Below are positions 1-8,824 of a stretch of 64,000 nt of DNA, piece after piece. The translations under genes were made by a program, and so were the position numbers. How positions within the stretch are numbered: the first letter of the stretch is position 1; every line of letters starts with the position of its first letter. The notes under the pieces are model-generated. The model was not told where the DNA came from and did not search any database. It saw only the letters and a program-made list of their open reading frames with translations. Source of the DNA: Spartobacteria bacterium UBA695 (lineage in GTDB: Bacteria; Verrucomicrobiota; Verrucomicrobiia; Chthoniobacterales; Chthoniobacteraceae); contig DBMP01000004.1 of NCBI GenBank assembly GCA_002298145.1, positions 62,001-126,000 of the forward strand, written 5' to 3'.

Positions 1-1038
1 AGCGGCGAGGCATTTGTGCAGTTGATCAACGGCGAAGAGCGGAGTTTCTCCGCGCCCGTGGTGCTGATGCTCCCGGCCACATCCACCCCGGCGGAGGTAA
101 AATCCGCCTGGTCCGCCGGGCCCGACTGGGTACTTTACAAGCCGGTGATGCCCGCCGACCTGCGCGAAACGCTCGAACGCAGCGCCATGTCGGACCCCGG
201 CAATGACAGCGACCGCTCGCCCTTCGGCGGAGGCTCCCCGGAAACCCGCGCCGCATTGCGCGTGCTCGTGGCGGAGGACAACCTGGTCAACCAAGTAGTG
301 GCCGAGCGGATTCTCTCCAGCTTCGGATGCTCGTTGGTGACCGTCGCCAATGGCCGCGAGGCCGTCGCCGCCGTGGAACACGAGCCCTTTGACCTGATTT
401 TGATGGACATCCAGATGCCGGAAATGGACGGCATGGAGGCCACGCGCCGCATCCGTTCGCTCCCCGACGAGCGGGCCCTCCTGCCCATCGTGGCCATGAC
501 GGCCCACGCGATGAAGGGAGACCGCGAACGCTTCCTCGCGGCGGGCATGGATCACTACATCTCCAAGCCCTTCCACAAAGACGAGTTGCTGCTCCTGATC
601 AAATCCATCAAGCCGAGGGTACGCCGTGCCGTGGCCATGCCGGTCTCGTCGGCACCCGCCCCGGCGGTCCCCGATGACCCGGAAGCGCGCTCCAGCGTCT
701 CCCTCAAGCGCTTCCTCAAGACGATGGGCGGCGACGAAACCCTCTTCCGGGGCGCCTGCGAGCTCTTCGTGGAGTGGATTCCCGGCCTGGTAATGGAGCT
801 CGGCAAAGCGCTGGAGGAACACCGCGCCGACGACGCGGGCCGCCTCGCTCACAATTTGAAGGATTCGCTCGACTCCGTGGGAGCCCGCGAATGCTCTGAG
901 CGCGTCACCGTGCTGGAAGCCAACCTGCGCTCCCGCGATTTCCCCGGGGCCCTCAATCTCTTCAGGACGATCGAAGAGGAAAACCGGGCCATCCTGACGG
1001 AAATGGATAAATTCCGGAGTTCCGCCGTGGCCGGTTAA
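1..1038 (+). CDS. Hybrid sensor histidine kinase, C-terminal part (REC-REC-HPt), cut by window start
   Basis: The reading frame is open to base 1, so the protein begins upstream; the GTG at 16 is not taken as its start. About 345 codons remain. Codons 1-65 look like the end of a receiver domain, with the conserved Lys in YKPV. A complete second receiver follows at about codons 85-205: acidic pocket in VLVAEDN, phospho-acceptor Asp at codon 136 in LMDIQMPEMDG, and the Thr and Lys signatures in MTAHA and ISKPF. The end is an HPt domain with the phospho-histidine at codon 284 in LAHNLKDS. This is the output end of a multistep phosphorelay, normally membrane-bound through the missing N-terminus. 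The gene ends 88 bp before a convergent flavoprotein gene. The kinase part is inferred, because only REC and HPt are visible. Confidence 0.88.
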   Translation, partial: SGEAFVQLINGEERSFSAPVVLMLPATSTPAEVKSAWSAGPDWVLYKPVMPADLRETLERSAMSDPGNDSDRSPFGGGSPETRAALRVLVAEDNLVNQVVAERILSSFGCSLVTVANGREAVAAVEHEPFDLILMDIQMPEMDGMEATRRIRSLPDERALLPIVAMTAHAMKGDRERFLAAGMDHYISKPFHKDELLLLIKSIKPRVRRAVAMPVSSAPAPAVPDDPEARSSVSLKRFLKTMGGDETLFRGACELFVEWIPGLVMELGKALEEHRADDAGRLAHNLKDSLDSVGARECSERVTVLEANLRSRDFPGALNLFRTIEEENRAILTEMDKFRSSAVAG

Positions 1039-1126
1039 GCTGAAAATTAGCCGCAAAAAGGCGCAAGAGGAGCAAAGAAGGGAAGGAACTGTTGCCTTCG
1101 TCTTTTGCTATTTCCCCTCGCGGCTT

Positions 1127-2374
1127 TTACGCCTGCGCGCACGACCGCAACCACTCGACCGCTCGCCGCCCGGCGCGGGTGCCGGTGGCTAGGCAGCCTT
1201 GCAGCAGGTAGCCGCCGGTGGGGGCTTCCCAGTCGATCATCTCCCCGGCCACGAACATGCCGGGAAAGCGCCGTAGCATCAGCGTCCGGTTCAGCTCGGA
1301 CCACCGGATGCCCCCCGCCGAGGAAATCGCCTCATCCAGCGGGCGCGGCCCGGTGAGGAAGAGGCGGCAGTGCTTGGTCTCATTGGCAAGGGCCAGCGGG
1401 GTGGCATACGGCCCCCGCGAGGCGAGGATAGCCGCAGCGGCAGGTCCCAGGCGCCAGCGGTTGCGGGCCTCGGGAAGCAAGTCCACCGTGGCTTTGCCCA
1501 GAGTCCCGAGCTTGGCCACCAGCTGCTCCACGGTGAAGTCCGGTTTGAAATCGAGTTCGACCTCGGCGGTGCCGTTGGCGCGGTGGAGTTCCCGCAGGAC
1601 GGGTCCGAGAGCATAAAGCACGCTGCCTTCCAGGCCGTAGCGGGTGACAACCAGTTCCCCCACCGTCTCAGTCGTCCCAGCGCGGGCGCGCAGGTTCTTT
1701 AGCGGGAGGCCCTCGGCTTCTTTCAGCACCGTGTCAGACCACGGGATTTCCCAGCCGCAGTTGGCCGGTTCCAGAGGCGAGAGGCCGATCTCCATGGAGG
1801 CAAAACGCCGGGTCCATTCGCCATCCGAGCCGGTCTTGGCCCAGGAACCGCCCCCCAAGGCAAAGATCACCGCCTGGGTCTCGACAGAAACCGGCCTCCC
1901 CTCGGGGCCCACGGCGAAGTCGAGCCGGATGCCCTGGGGATGGCGGGAGCCGTCGGAAAAGGTCATGCCCGTCCAGCGGTGCCGGGTGCGGAACACAATG
2001 CCCTGGGCGCGCAGGTGCGAAAGCCACGCGCGCAGCAAGTGGGCCGATTTGAGCCCCATGGGGTAGACGCGCCCCGAGGAGGCGGCAAAAGTTTCCACCC
2101 CGAGCGAGGCCGCCCAAGCGCGCGTGGCGGCGGCGTCAAAGTCGGTAATGAGCGAAGGCCAGATGTCCTCCGGCATTTCCGGCCCGACGTAGCGCGTGGC
2201 CATCCGGTCGGGAGATTCGGCGCGGGTGAGGTTGAGCCCTCCGTATCCGGCCACGAGGAATTTGCGACCCAGCGAGGGTTTGGCGTCATAAAGGGTCACT
2301 GAGACGCCTTCGGCCGCCGCGACTTCGGCCGCACGCAGGCCCGCCGGACCGCCTCCAACAATGGCAAGATTCAT
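1127..2374 (-). CDS. NAD(P)/FAD-dependent oxidoreductase, BaiN/HI0933-like flavoprotein
   Basis: The protein is 415 residues. It opens with a Rossmann FAD-binding motif (LAIVGGGPAGLRAAEVAA, residues 3-20). The family signature GRKFLVAGYGGLNLTR follows near residue 40. A second conserved block (GGYLLQGCLATG) lies close to the C-terminus, where the FAD fold closes. These are hallmarks of the HI0933/BaiN family of cytosolic flavoproteins and of its TIGR03862 subfamily; the physiological substrate is generally unknown. I start at the ATG at 2372-2374, which puts the FAD motif at the N-terminus as in the family. The frame runs 26 codons further upstream without homology. It lies downstream of a small membrane protein gene on the same strand. 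Confidence 0.88.
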   Translation of the reverse strand: MNLAIVGGGPAGLRAAEVAAAEGVSVTLYDAKPSLGRKFLVAGYGGLNLTRAESPDRMATRYVGPEMPEDIWPSLITDFDAAATRAWAASLGVETFAASSGRVYPMGLKSAHLLRAWLSHLRAQGIVFRTRHRWTGMTFSDGSRHPQGIRLDFAVGPEGRPVSVETQAVIFALGGGSWAKTGSDGEWTRRFASMEIGLSPLEPANCGWEIPWSDTVLKEAEGLPLKNLRARAGTTETVGELVVTRYGLEGSVLYALGPVLRELHRANGTAEVELDFKPDFTVEQLVAKLGTLGKATVDLLPEARNRWRLGPAAAAILASRGPYATPLALANETKHCRLFLTGPRPLDEAISSAGGIRWSELNRTLMLRRFPGMFVAGEMIDWEAPTGGYLLQGCLATGTRAGRRAVEWLRSCAQA

Positions 2375-2482
2375 ACGCAGAATAGGATATTTCTCCTCTT
2401 TATGGCCCAAGTCCCCCCCGAGTTGAAGTGTTTCCGCCGCGAAATCCCACAAATCTACTGGGATTTACTCTGCGGGAGAAAA

Positions 2483-2971
2483 TTACTGCGGGAGCCCGCT
2501 CAAGCCTCGCTGCTCAGTCAAATTATGAATGTGCTTGGAGGCGACCAGGACCAGGACCACCGGCAGGTAGACGGTAACGACTGAGAGAATGAGCCAGAGT
2601 TTATACTGGGAATCGCCCGAATCCGGCAGCGAGGGCAAGATGGAGACCGAGCCGATGATAATGAGTAGCAGCGTGCCCACGAGCACGTACTTCGCCCACG
2701 TCTGGCGGAACCACAACGCCGCGAGCAGCCCCGTGCTCCAAAGGCCGATGGCCATCAGAAACACCACGAGCAAATGCTGGTAGCCGACGGATAGATGCGG
2801 GTGCAGGAAGCGCATCACGGCAAGGTCCACGATCCGCAGCCAGAGAAAAAGCCCGAAAATATAGAGGCGGCCATACTTCGCCCGGTGTCTACGGCGCTTT
2901 TTCTTGACCCTCATGATGAGGGGAAAGTCGTCGGGATCTGGATCGGGGTCGAAGTGGGAGGAGGGATTCAT
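2483..2971 (-). CDS. Hypothetical four-helix membrane protein
   Basis: I do not recognise the family. The 162-residue protein has an acidic, Asp-Pro-rich N-terminus (residues 7-15), then a strongly basic stretch (VKKKRRRHRAK, about 22-32) that should stay in the cytoplasm. Four hydrophobic segments follow at about 38-58, 65-86, 91-112 and 122-145, with a short hydrophilic C-terminus. It is a plausible small inner-membrane protein. It lies upstream of the flavoprotein gene on the same strand with about 108 bp between them, so co-transcription is possible. That gap contains an imperfect hairpin (stem bases 2442-2448 and 2460-2466) that could attenuate transcription. Confidence 0.6.
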   Translation of the reverse strand: MNPSSHFDPDPDPDDFPLIMRVKKKRRRHRAKYGRLYIFGLFLWLRIVDLAVMRFLHPHLSVGYQHLLVVFLMAIGLWSTGLLAALWFRQTWAKYVLVGTLLLIIIGSVSILPSLPDSGDSQYKLWLILSVVTVYLPVVLVLVASKHIHNLTEQRGLSGLPQ

Positions 2972-3159
2972 GCCTTATGGCGAAGAACGGACCGGGATCC
3001 GTCGTAACCTTTTATATAACAAAGCAGGACGCTGGCCAAAAAGCAAAATTTGTCGCGCTCGCCCGCCGTTTTTTAACGCGGGCGGCCCTCCCCGGGGTTG
3101 CCGGGAGGCAAAAGAGCGGAATATAAGCAGCAAGGTGTAATACACCCACACTTAAAATC

Positions 3160-3360
3160 ATGGACGAAATTCAAGACGCCGCGCCGAAACAGAAATTCAA
3201 ACGCCTGCACCAGGAATCGTGTGGCTTTGCCCGCATGGAATACGACAGCTACGATGACGTTCGCCTGGCCTGCGAACGGAAGCTGGAGGAATGGGTACGC
3301 CGGGGGGTGATCCCGCCCTGGCAGCCGATGGCGAATAATGACTGGATTTTTTCCCGCTAA
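3160..3360 (+). CDS. Small hypothetical protein (66 aa)
   Basis: The family is not recognised. The product is hydrophilic, with a mix of acidic and basic residues, no signal peptide and no membrane segment. It contains a short helix-like stretch (DDVRLACERKLEEWVRRG, about residues 32-49) and ends in NDWIFSR. It begins at an ATG after an AT-rich stretch and stops 35 bp before the 3D-domain lipoprotein gene on the same strand. Codon use resembles the neighbouring genes and no larger frame overlaps it. This makes it a likely real small gene, but no function can be assigned. Confidence 0.5.
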   Translation: MDEIQDAAPKQKFKRLHQESCGFARMEYDSYDDVRLACERKLEEWVRRGVIPPWQPMANNDWIFSR

Positions 3361-3395
3361 AGGCGCATGGATCGTGGCCGAACCGCCCGCACTCC

Positions 3396-3902
3396 ATGCC
3401 TCTCCCTTTGTCCTTTTTTCGACGCAGCCTGCCGCTGGCCCTTGCGCTGACGCTGCTGACCGGATGTTTCCGCTCCCTGCCCCCCTATGAGGAACCGCTG
3501 CCCCGCGCGCGCGTCCAGACCGTACGCACCACGGCCTACACGCACACGGAGCGGGACCACTGGCGCTACGGGAAAAAGAACGCGCTCGGGAGCAATCTCT
3601 GCCACGGCAAGGTAAACAGCGCGGCCGCCGACTGGGCGCGCTGGCCTGCCGGGACGATTTTCCGGATTCAGGAAACAGGGCAGATTTTCGAAGTGGACGA
3701 CTACGGCTGGGCCCTCGCCGGGCGCAACACCATCGACCTCTACAAGCCGACCGCGCGCGACATGAGCCACTGGGGAGTGCGCCGGGTGCACATCGAGGTG
3801 CTCCACTGGGGCGACCCCTGGGCCAGCTACCGCAAGCTCAAGCCCGCCCACGGCTACAAGCACGTCCGGCGGATGCTGCGCGAAATCCGCGAGTTTTATT
3901 GA
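3396..3902 (+). CDS. 3D-domain (RlpA-like double-psi beta-barrel) lipoprotein
   Basis: The 168-residue protein has a short basic N-terminus, a hydrophobic core and a lipobox (LLTGC, Cys at about residue 24), so it should be a lipid-anchored envelope protein. The rest resembles the 3D domain. An early TTAYTHTERDH stretch is followed by FEVDDYGWALAGRNTIDLYKP near residues 107-127, which contains the conserved Asp residues that name the domain. In characterised relatives this fold cleaves or binds peptidoglycan (MltA- and Rpf-type enzymes). The role in cell-wall turnover here is inferred from family. It lies 9 bp from the convergent YggS-type gene. Confidence 0.75.
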   Translation: MPLPLSFFRRSLPLALALTLLTGCFRSLPPYEEPLPRARVQTVRTTAYTHTERDHWRYGKKNALGSNLCHGKVNSAAADWARWPAGTIFRIQETGQIFEVDDYGWALAGRNTIDLYKPTARDMSHWGVRRVHIEVLHWGDPWASYRKLKPAHGYKHVRRMLREIREFY

Positions 3903-3911
3903 GAAGGCGGA

Positions 3912-4607
3912 TTACGGCTTCCAAGCCTTGCCCTGGCGCTCGCCAAAGAGGGCGGTACCGACGCGAACAAACGTCGCCCCTTCCTCGATGGCTACTTCAA
4001 AATCGCCGCTCATCCCCATGGAGAGCTCCGGCAACTGGACGCCGAATTCCCCCGCCAGCCGGTCGCGCAATTCCCTCAGCGCCACGAAGTAGGGCCGGGC
4101 CTCCGAGGGCTCGTCAACAAACGGCGGAATGGCCATCAGCCCCTCAATGGAAAGATGCTCCAGCGCAAGGAGTTCCGGCATCGCCACGCGAAGGGCCCCG
4201 GGATCGAAGCCGAATTTGCTCCCCTCCCCCCCGACGTTCACCTCCAGAAAGACCTTTGGCTTCACGCCCAGCTCGCCCGCGATCCGGTCGACATCCCGCG
4301 CCAGATCCACTTTATCAATGCTGTGGATGCGCTCGAAGAGCCCCAGCGCCTGGCGCACTTTGTTGGACTGCAAATGGCCGATCAAGTGCCAGCTTACCGG
4401 AGCGGCGACCAGCGGCGCCTTGGCCCGCGCCTCCTGCACCCGGTTCTCGCCAAACACCGTCAGCCCTGCCTGCGCCGCCTCCAAAACCGCCTCGGGGCCA
4501 TGCGTTTTGCTCACCGCCACCAGCGTAATCTCCTCCGGACGGCGTAATGAGCGCCCCGCGGCTTCAGAAATCCGGGCGCGCAGGGAGGCGATATTTTCAG
4601 CAATCAT
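3912..4607 (-). CDS. YggS-family pyridoxal phosphate homeostasis protein
   Basis: The 231-residue cytosolic protein matches the YggS/PROSC fold-type III family in length and motifs. The PLP lysine is in TLVAVSKTHG (about residue 34). FGENRVQEA, WHLIGHLQSNK and HSIDKVDLA follow, and the phosphate-binding C-terminal blocks are LSMGMSGDFEVAIEEGAT and VRVGTALFG. Family members buffer free PLP and have no known catalytic turnover. The start ATG is at 4605-4607. A LysR gene is transcribed divergently with a 67-bp intergenic region, so the two promoters probably overlap. Confidence 0.93.
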   Translation of the reverse strand: MIAENIASLRARISEAAGRSLRRPEEITLVAVSKTHGPEAVLEAAQAGLTVFGENRVQEARAKAPLVAAPVSWHLIGHLQSNKVRQALGLFERIHSIDKVDLARDVDRIAGELGVKPKVFLEVNVGGEGSKFGFDPGALRVAMPELLALEHLSIEGLMAIPPFVDEPSEARPYFVALRELRDRLAGEFGVQLPELSMGMSGDFEVAIEEGATFVRVGTALFGERQGKAWKP

Positions 4608-4674
4608 ATATTAGTGAAAGATGGGATGTTGACGGCGGTACGGGGATAGCATTAGGTTGGTTAATACCTCGCCA

Positions 4675-5565
4675 ATGCATATCGAGACACTCAAGATATT
4701 CTGTGATGTTGTGGAAACCGCCAGCTTTTCCAAGGCGGGATCCATGAATTCCATGACACAGAGCGCTGTGAGTCAACAGATTCTGTCGCTCGAAAAGAAG
4801 CTCGGACGCACGCTGCTGGAGCGCGGCCGCCGCCAGTGTTGCGTAACGCCCGAGGGCGCGGTGCTCCTGGAAGCCGCCAAGGAAATGCTGGATATTTACA
4901 ACAGCCTTGGCGAGCGCTTCAACGAACTAGCCGACGTCGTCGCAGGCGAGCTGCATATTTCCGCCGTTTACTCGGTAGGTCTCCATGACCTGCCTCCCTA
5001 CCTGAAGGCCTTCCGCAAGATTTACCCGCAGGTGGACGTCCAGGTGGCCTACCGGCGTTCGGCTCAGGTCTACGCCCAGGTGCTTAGCGGCGAGGCGGTG
5101 ATGGGCCTGGTGGCCTACCCCGCGGTGCGCAAAGGCATCCACATCGAGCCGTTCAAGGACGACGAGATGGTGGTCATCTGCCCGCCGTCGCATCCGTTCG
5201 CCGAGTGCGAGAAAATCGCTCCGATCGCGCTGAAAAAAGAGCGTTTCATCGCGTTCGATCCCGATCTGCCAACGCGCCAGTACCTCGACCGCCATTTCCG
5301 CGAAAACGGGGTGATGCTCGGGCATGCCATCGAGTTCGACAACATCGAGACCGTCAAGCGGGCCGTGGAGATCGAGCAAGGCATTTCCATTTTGCCAAAA
5401 GCCTCGGTAAAGGACGAAGAGGAGAGCGGCGTGCTGAAAGCCATCCCGCTCGACCCGCCGCTGCGCCGCCCCCTGGGCATCCTGCTCAAGCGCAACCGCC
5501 CCCGCAGCCCCGCGCTGCGCGAATTCCTGGCGCTACTGCAAGGCAAGACCGCAGAGGCGAGCTAA
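4675..5565 (+). CDS. LysR-family transcriptional regulator
   Basis: The protein is about 296 residues, the normal LysR length. The N-terminal winged helix-turn-helix is clear: MHIETLKIFCDVVETASFS leads into the recognition region SMTQSAVSQQILSLEKKLG (about residues 23-45). A LysR substrate-binding domain occupies about 90-295. I prefer the ATG at 4675 because it starts directly at the HTH; a TTG at 4657 would add six residues. It is divergent from the yggS-type gene, and a LysR protein often regulates the divergent neighbour. Its inducer and targets are unknown. It is followed closely by the terminator and gene for RNase P RNA on the other strand. Confidence 0.9.
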   Translation: MHIETLKIFCDVVETASFSKAGSMNSMTQSAVSQQILSLEKKLGRTLLERGRRQCCVTPEGAVLLEAAKEMLDIYNSLGERFNELADVVAGELHISAVYSVGLHDLPPYLKAFRKIYPQVDVQVAYRRSAQVYAQVLSGEAVMGLVAYPAVRKGIHIEPFKDDEMVVICPPSHPFAECEKIAPIALKKERFIAFDPDLPTRQYLDRHFRENGVMLGHAIEFDNIETVKRAVEIEQGISILPKASVKDEEESGVLKAIPLDPPLRRPLGILLKRNRPRSPALREFLALLQGKTAEAS

Positions 5566-5575
5566 GGCGCGAGGC

Positions 5576-5616
5576 AAAAAGAAAGGGGCGCTCCCCGGTT
5601 TCCCCGGAAAGCGCCC
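5576..5616 (-). terminator. Rho-independent terminator of the RNase P RNA gene
   Basis: Read on the minus strand, a GC-rich hairpin (GGGCGCT paired with AGCGCCC, with further pairs inside) is followed by CTTTCTTTTTG. It lies directly downstream of the rnpB 3' end. No T-run follows the hairpin on the plus strand, so it does not look designed for the lysR gene. Confidence 0.75.
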
Positions 5617-5620
5617 GTAT

Positions 5621-6017
5621 TAGCGGATGGCTATAAGCCGAATTTTGTCGAGCCGTGTTGCCACGGCCGGATGACCATTTATCTCACGACCCAAGCCCCC
5701 GAAGGGACCAGGGCCGAGCCAGCCTTGCAGCCGGTGCGACGATAACCCGGGAGACAACGGGCAGGCGGCCCAACTCCCTGTTCTGTCTTGCACCGCATGG
5801 GGTTTTTCGTGCCCCGGAGCTTACGCCCCGAGCGGTGAGCTTTTACCTCGCCTTTTCACCCTTACCGGAGTTGCCCCCGGCGGTTTGTTTTCTGTGACAC
5901 TTTCCGTGACCGTGGACTTTCGCCCCCGGTCCCCGCATGTTCTACGCGGCATGCTGCCTTGTGGTGTTCGGACTTTCCTCCAACGGTTGCCCGCCGGCGA
6001 TCACCCGCCATTCGCTG
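5621..6017 (-). ncRNA. rnpB: RNase P RNA (bacterial type A), catalytic RNA
   Basis: The minus strand carries the universally conserved 5' core GGAGGAAAGUCC and, near the 3' end, the matching ACAAAAUUCGGCUUAUAG element. Together these form helix P4 of bacterial RNase P. Between them are purine-rich core segments such as CCCGGGUUAUCG, and several GC-rich helices. I set the ends by a P1-like pairing of GCGAATGG (minus strand at 6008-6015) with CCATCCGC (5623-5630), giving about 397 nt, a normal size. The ends are therefore estimates to within about 15 nt. RNase P removes 5' leaders from pre-tRNAs. The gene lies downstream of 6S RNA on the same strand and has its own terminator. Confidence 0.93.
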
Positions 6018-6080
6018 CGCGCAATCTAGCCCCGTTCGCGCCGCGGGGCAATCGTAGAATACTTGATCCCCTCCCCCTTC

Positions 6081-6122
6081 AAAAAAAGAGACCCTTCTGC
6101 TGGGAATGCCAACAGAAGGGTC
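6081..6122 (-). terminator. Rho-independent terminator after 6S RNA
   Basis: A perfect 10-bp stem (GACCCTTCTG / CAGAAGGGTC at 6090-6099 and 6113-6122) is followed on the minus strand by TCTCTTTTTTT. It sits a few bases after the predicted 6S RNA 3' end and separates it from rnpB. Confidence 0.88.
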
Positions 6123-6127
6123 ATATT

Positions 6128-6300
6128 ACCCCACAATGCCGTTCAGGAGCCTTAACCCGTTCCCTTAAGGAAACGGTGGATGACCTGGAACACCTCGCAG
6201 AAGTCCCACTGAAGGGCTTGTCTTTGAGAACGCCACATTGGCCTCCTTACGAATCAGTATCGGCCCGGGATTGCTGCCTTAAATCTCGAACATCGCAGGG
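6128..6300 (-). ncRNA. ssrS: 6S RNA, regulator of RNA polymerase
   Basis: No open frame explains this stretch between pheT and rnpB. On the minus strand it matches landmark segments of E. coli 6S RNA in order: GATGTTCG near the 5' end, GGGCCGATA, AATGTGGCGTTCTC before the central bubble, and GGGTTAAGGCTCC then ACGGCATTGTGGGG at the 3' end. The 5' CCCTGCGATGTTC pairs with the 3' GAACGGCATTGTGGGG to give the terminal closing stem. The length of about 173 nt is typical. 6S RNA mimics an open promoter and sequesters housekeeping RNA polymerase holoenzyme in stationary phase. A TAAATT -10-like box (minus strand, 6303-6308) lies just upstream of the predicted 5' end. Ends are approximate. Confidence 0.85.
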
Positions 6301-6461
6301 TAAATTTAGGCGCCCTGCCCTCCCTCGCTATCGGAAAGGCAAAGCGAAATTTAGTTTGAGGGGCAAAGAGCATGGCGAACCTTGATTTCAAGGGCTCCGC
6401 CGATGGGTCTATTCTCCTCTCGAAGTGGCCGGATGTCAAACGATCCCGAGCCCTTTCGGGA

Positions 6462-8819
6462 CTACTCGCGGAAGGTCGCGGCCAGTTCCGCTTTCAGCCG
6501 CTCTTTGAGCTTCTGGTGTGCCTGGGCGACTTCCTCGGCGGTGAGGGTTTTCTCCGCCGAACGGTAGGTCAGGGCGTAGGCCACTGATTTCTGTCCGGCG
6601 GGGACTTTCACGCCTTCGGGGTCGGTGAAGACGTCGAAGAGTTCTACCCCCACCAGCAGCGGCTCTTTCGCGCTGAGCAGGGAGGCGGTGATTTTCTCGT
6701 GCGGCACCTCGGCGGCGACCAGGAGCGCGATGTCACGCGTGACGGCCGGGAATTTCGGCAGCTCGGTGAACCGCCGGGTGGCGGGCGCGGGGTCGAAGAC
6801 GTCGAGGTCGATCTCGGCCACGAGGATCGGCGCGGAGGCGTCGAGGTCGCGGGCGGTGGCCGGGAGCAACTGCCCCGCGACGCCGACAACGCGCTTGCCG
6901 CGATGGAGCTCGACGGCAAGGGCAAGGGCCGGGTGGGTGGCCGTTTCCAGCGTAACGCCCTTGAGGCCGAGGGTGGCGATGACGCCCTTCAGATCAAAGA
7001 AATCGACCGTGCGCGGCTTGGCCTCGCGCCAGGAGGCGGGGGCGGCGGCTCCGGTCAGGACGAGGGCCAGCGAGGTGTGTTCCTCGCGCTTGCCCGCCTG
7101 GAAGACGCGGCCCAATTCGAAGAGCCGCAGGTCGCGCTGGCCCGCGCGGAAGTTGCGGGCGAGCGATTCCAAGAGCCCAGGAACGAGGCTCGGCCGCAGA
7201 ACGGCCTGGTCTTCGCCCAGCGGGTTGCGAACCTTGAGGAGGTTCCCAGCGGGGAAGACGGCGGCGGATTTTTCGCTGATCAGCGTCAACGAGCGGGCTT
7301 CGTGGAAGCCGAGGCCGGGCGCGGAAAGCTGGCGGCGGATTTGCGTGGCCTGGTCGAAGCGGCGATCGGCCTCGGAGCTGGCGGTGTAGCGGGTGACGAA
7401 GCGGGCGGGAACGGCTTCGATGCCGATGACGCGGGCGACTTCCTCAATGAGATCAATCTCACGAACGAGGTCGGGGCGGAAGGAGGGGGAGCGCCAGCCG
7501 TTGGCGGTCTTTTCCAGGCCGAACCCGGTGAGGATGCGCTCCACGGTCTCGGCGGCGACGTCGGCTCCCAAGAGCGCGCGGCAGCGTTCGAGGCGGAAGG
7601 GGACTTCGGGCGCGGAGACTGGGGCGGTCCCGGCGGCGCGGGGCGCGGGTTCGGCCTGGCCTCCGGCGACTTCCTGGATCAACGCGACGGCGCGGGCCGA
7701 GGCGGCGAGGACGCCCGCCGGATCGACGGTGCGCTCGAAGCGGTAGCTGGAATCGCTGGAAAGGGCGAGTTCGCGCGAGGTGTGGCGGATCTTTGCCGGA
7801 GCAAACCAGGCACTTTCGAGCAGAATGTCGGTGGTCGTTTCGGTAACGCCACTCTCTTCGCCGCCCATGACGCCCGCGATGGCCAGGGCGCGCTGCTGAT
7901 CGGCAATGACCAAGTGATTGGGCCCGAGCTCGTAGGTCTTGCCGTCGAGGGCGAGGAATTTCTCCCCGGCCGTGGCGGGCCGGACGCGAATGCCGCCCTG
8001 GAGCTTCGCCTGGTCGAAGGCGTGCAGGGGCTGGCCGAGCTCTAGCATGACGTAGTTGGTGACGTCGACGATGTTATTGATGCTCCGCAGGCCGACGCTC
8101 TCCAGCTTGCCGCGCAGCCACGCGGGGCTGGGGCCGACTTTGACGCCGCGAATCGCCCGCGCGGTGTAGAAGGGGCAGACTTCGGGGGCTTCGAGGGCGA
8201 TGGCGTCGCCCGCCGGGGCGGATGACACGCTCTTGCAGCCGAGGATGGCCTCGGGAATGCGCAGCGGCTTCTCTAAAAGGGTGGCGATTTCCCGCGCCAT
8301 GCCGACGTGGCTCAAGAGGTCGGGACGGTTCGGGGTGACTTCGACGTCGAGAACGGTCTCGGGAGGGAAGAGGTCTTTGATGGGGGTGCCGACCACGGCT
8401 CCGGGCGAAAGGATGAGGAGGCCCTCGGCGTCCTCGGCCAAGCCGAGTTCCTTGGCGCTGCACATCATACCCGCGCTCTCAACGCCGCGCAGTTTGCCGG
8501 TCTTGATCTTAAAATCGCCGGGCATGACCGCGCCGGGCAGCGCGAGCGGGACTTTGTCGCCCACCTTGAAGTTCTTTGCGCCGCAGACAATCTGGCGGGG
8601 TTCGGCGGAGCCGTCGGCCACCTTGTTGACGCTGAGGCGGTCGGCGTTGGGGTGCTGGGCGGTTTCGAGGATCTGAGCCACGACGATGTGGTCGAGATCG
8701 CACCCGCGCGTCTCGATGCCTTCCACTTCCACGCCCGCCTTGGTCAGGATTTCGGAGAGGGCGTTGACGTCGGCGGGCAGGTCGACGAGTTCTTTAAGCC
8801 AGTTAAGAGAAACTTTCAT
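6462..8819 (-). CDS. pheT: Phenylalanyl-tRNA synthetase beta subunit
   Basis: The 785-residue protein has the standard bacterial PheT layout. It has an N-terminal MKVSLNWLKELVDLP start and an EMAP/tRNA-binding domain at about 40-155 (HPNADRLSVNKV, GMMCSAKELGL). A B3/B4 editing domain at about 210-390 contains SINNIVDVTNYVMLELGQPLHAFD. A B5 domain, a catalytic-like core and a C-terminal ferredoxin-fold anticodon-binding domain (FTELPKFPAVTRDIALLV onward) follow. With PheS it forms the cytosolic alpha2beta2 enzyme that charges tRNA-Phe. It starts 5 bp after pheS. Its stop codon lies next to a weak TCCCGA/TCGGGA hairpin, and 6S RNA follows. Confidence 0.97.
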   Translation of the reverse strand: MKVSLNWLKELVDLPADVNALSEILTKAGVEVEGIETRGCDLDHIVVAQILETAQHPNADRLSVNKVADGSAEPRQIVCGAKNFKVGDKVPLALPGAVMPGDFKIKTGKLRGVESAGMMCSAKELGLAEDAEGLLILSPGAVVGTPIKDLFPPETVLDVEVTPNRPDLLSHVGMAREIATLLEKPLRIPEAILGCKSVSSAPAGDAIALEAPEVCPFYTARAIRGVKVGPSPAWLRGKLESVGLRSINNIVDVTNYVMLELGQPLHAFDQAKLQGGIRVRPATAGEKFLALDGKTYELGPNHLVIADQQRALAIAGVMGGEESGVTETTTDILLESAWFAPAKIRHTSRELALSSDSSYRFERTVDPAGVLAASARAVALIQEVAGGQAEPAPRAAGTAPVSAPEVPFRLERCRALLGADVAAETVERILTGFGLEKTANGWRSPSFRPDLVREIDLIEEVARVIGIEAVPARFVTRYTASSEADRRFDQATQIRRQLSAPGLGFHEARSLTLISEKSAAVFPAGNLLKVRNPLGEDQAVLRPSLVPGLLESLARNFRAGQRDLRLFELGRVFQAGKREEHTSLALVLTGAAAPASWREAKPRTVDFFDLKGVIATLGLKGVTLETATHPALALAVELHRGKRVVGVAGQLLPATARDLDASAPILVAEIDLDVFDPAPATRRFTELPKFPAVTRDIALLVAAEVPHEKITASLLSAKEPLLVGVELFDVFTDPEGVKVPAGQKSVAYALTYRSAEKTLTAEEVAQAHQKLKERLKAELAATFRE

Positions 8820-8824
8820 GGTGC

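Noticed and set aside
6699..8045. 448-codon plus-strand open frame antisense to pheT
   Set aside because: It is Gly/Glu/Ala/Val-rich with no recognisable domain and is a by-product of GC-rich codon use in the clear pheT gene on the other strand.
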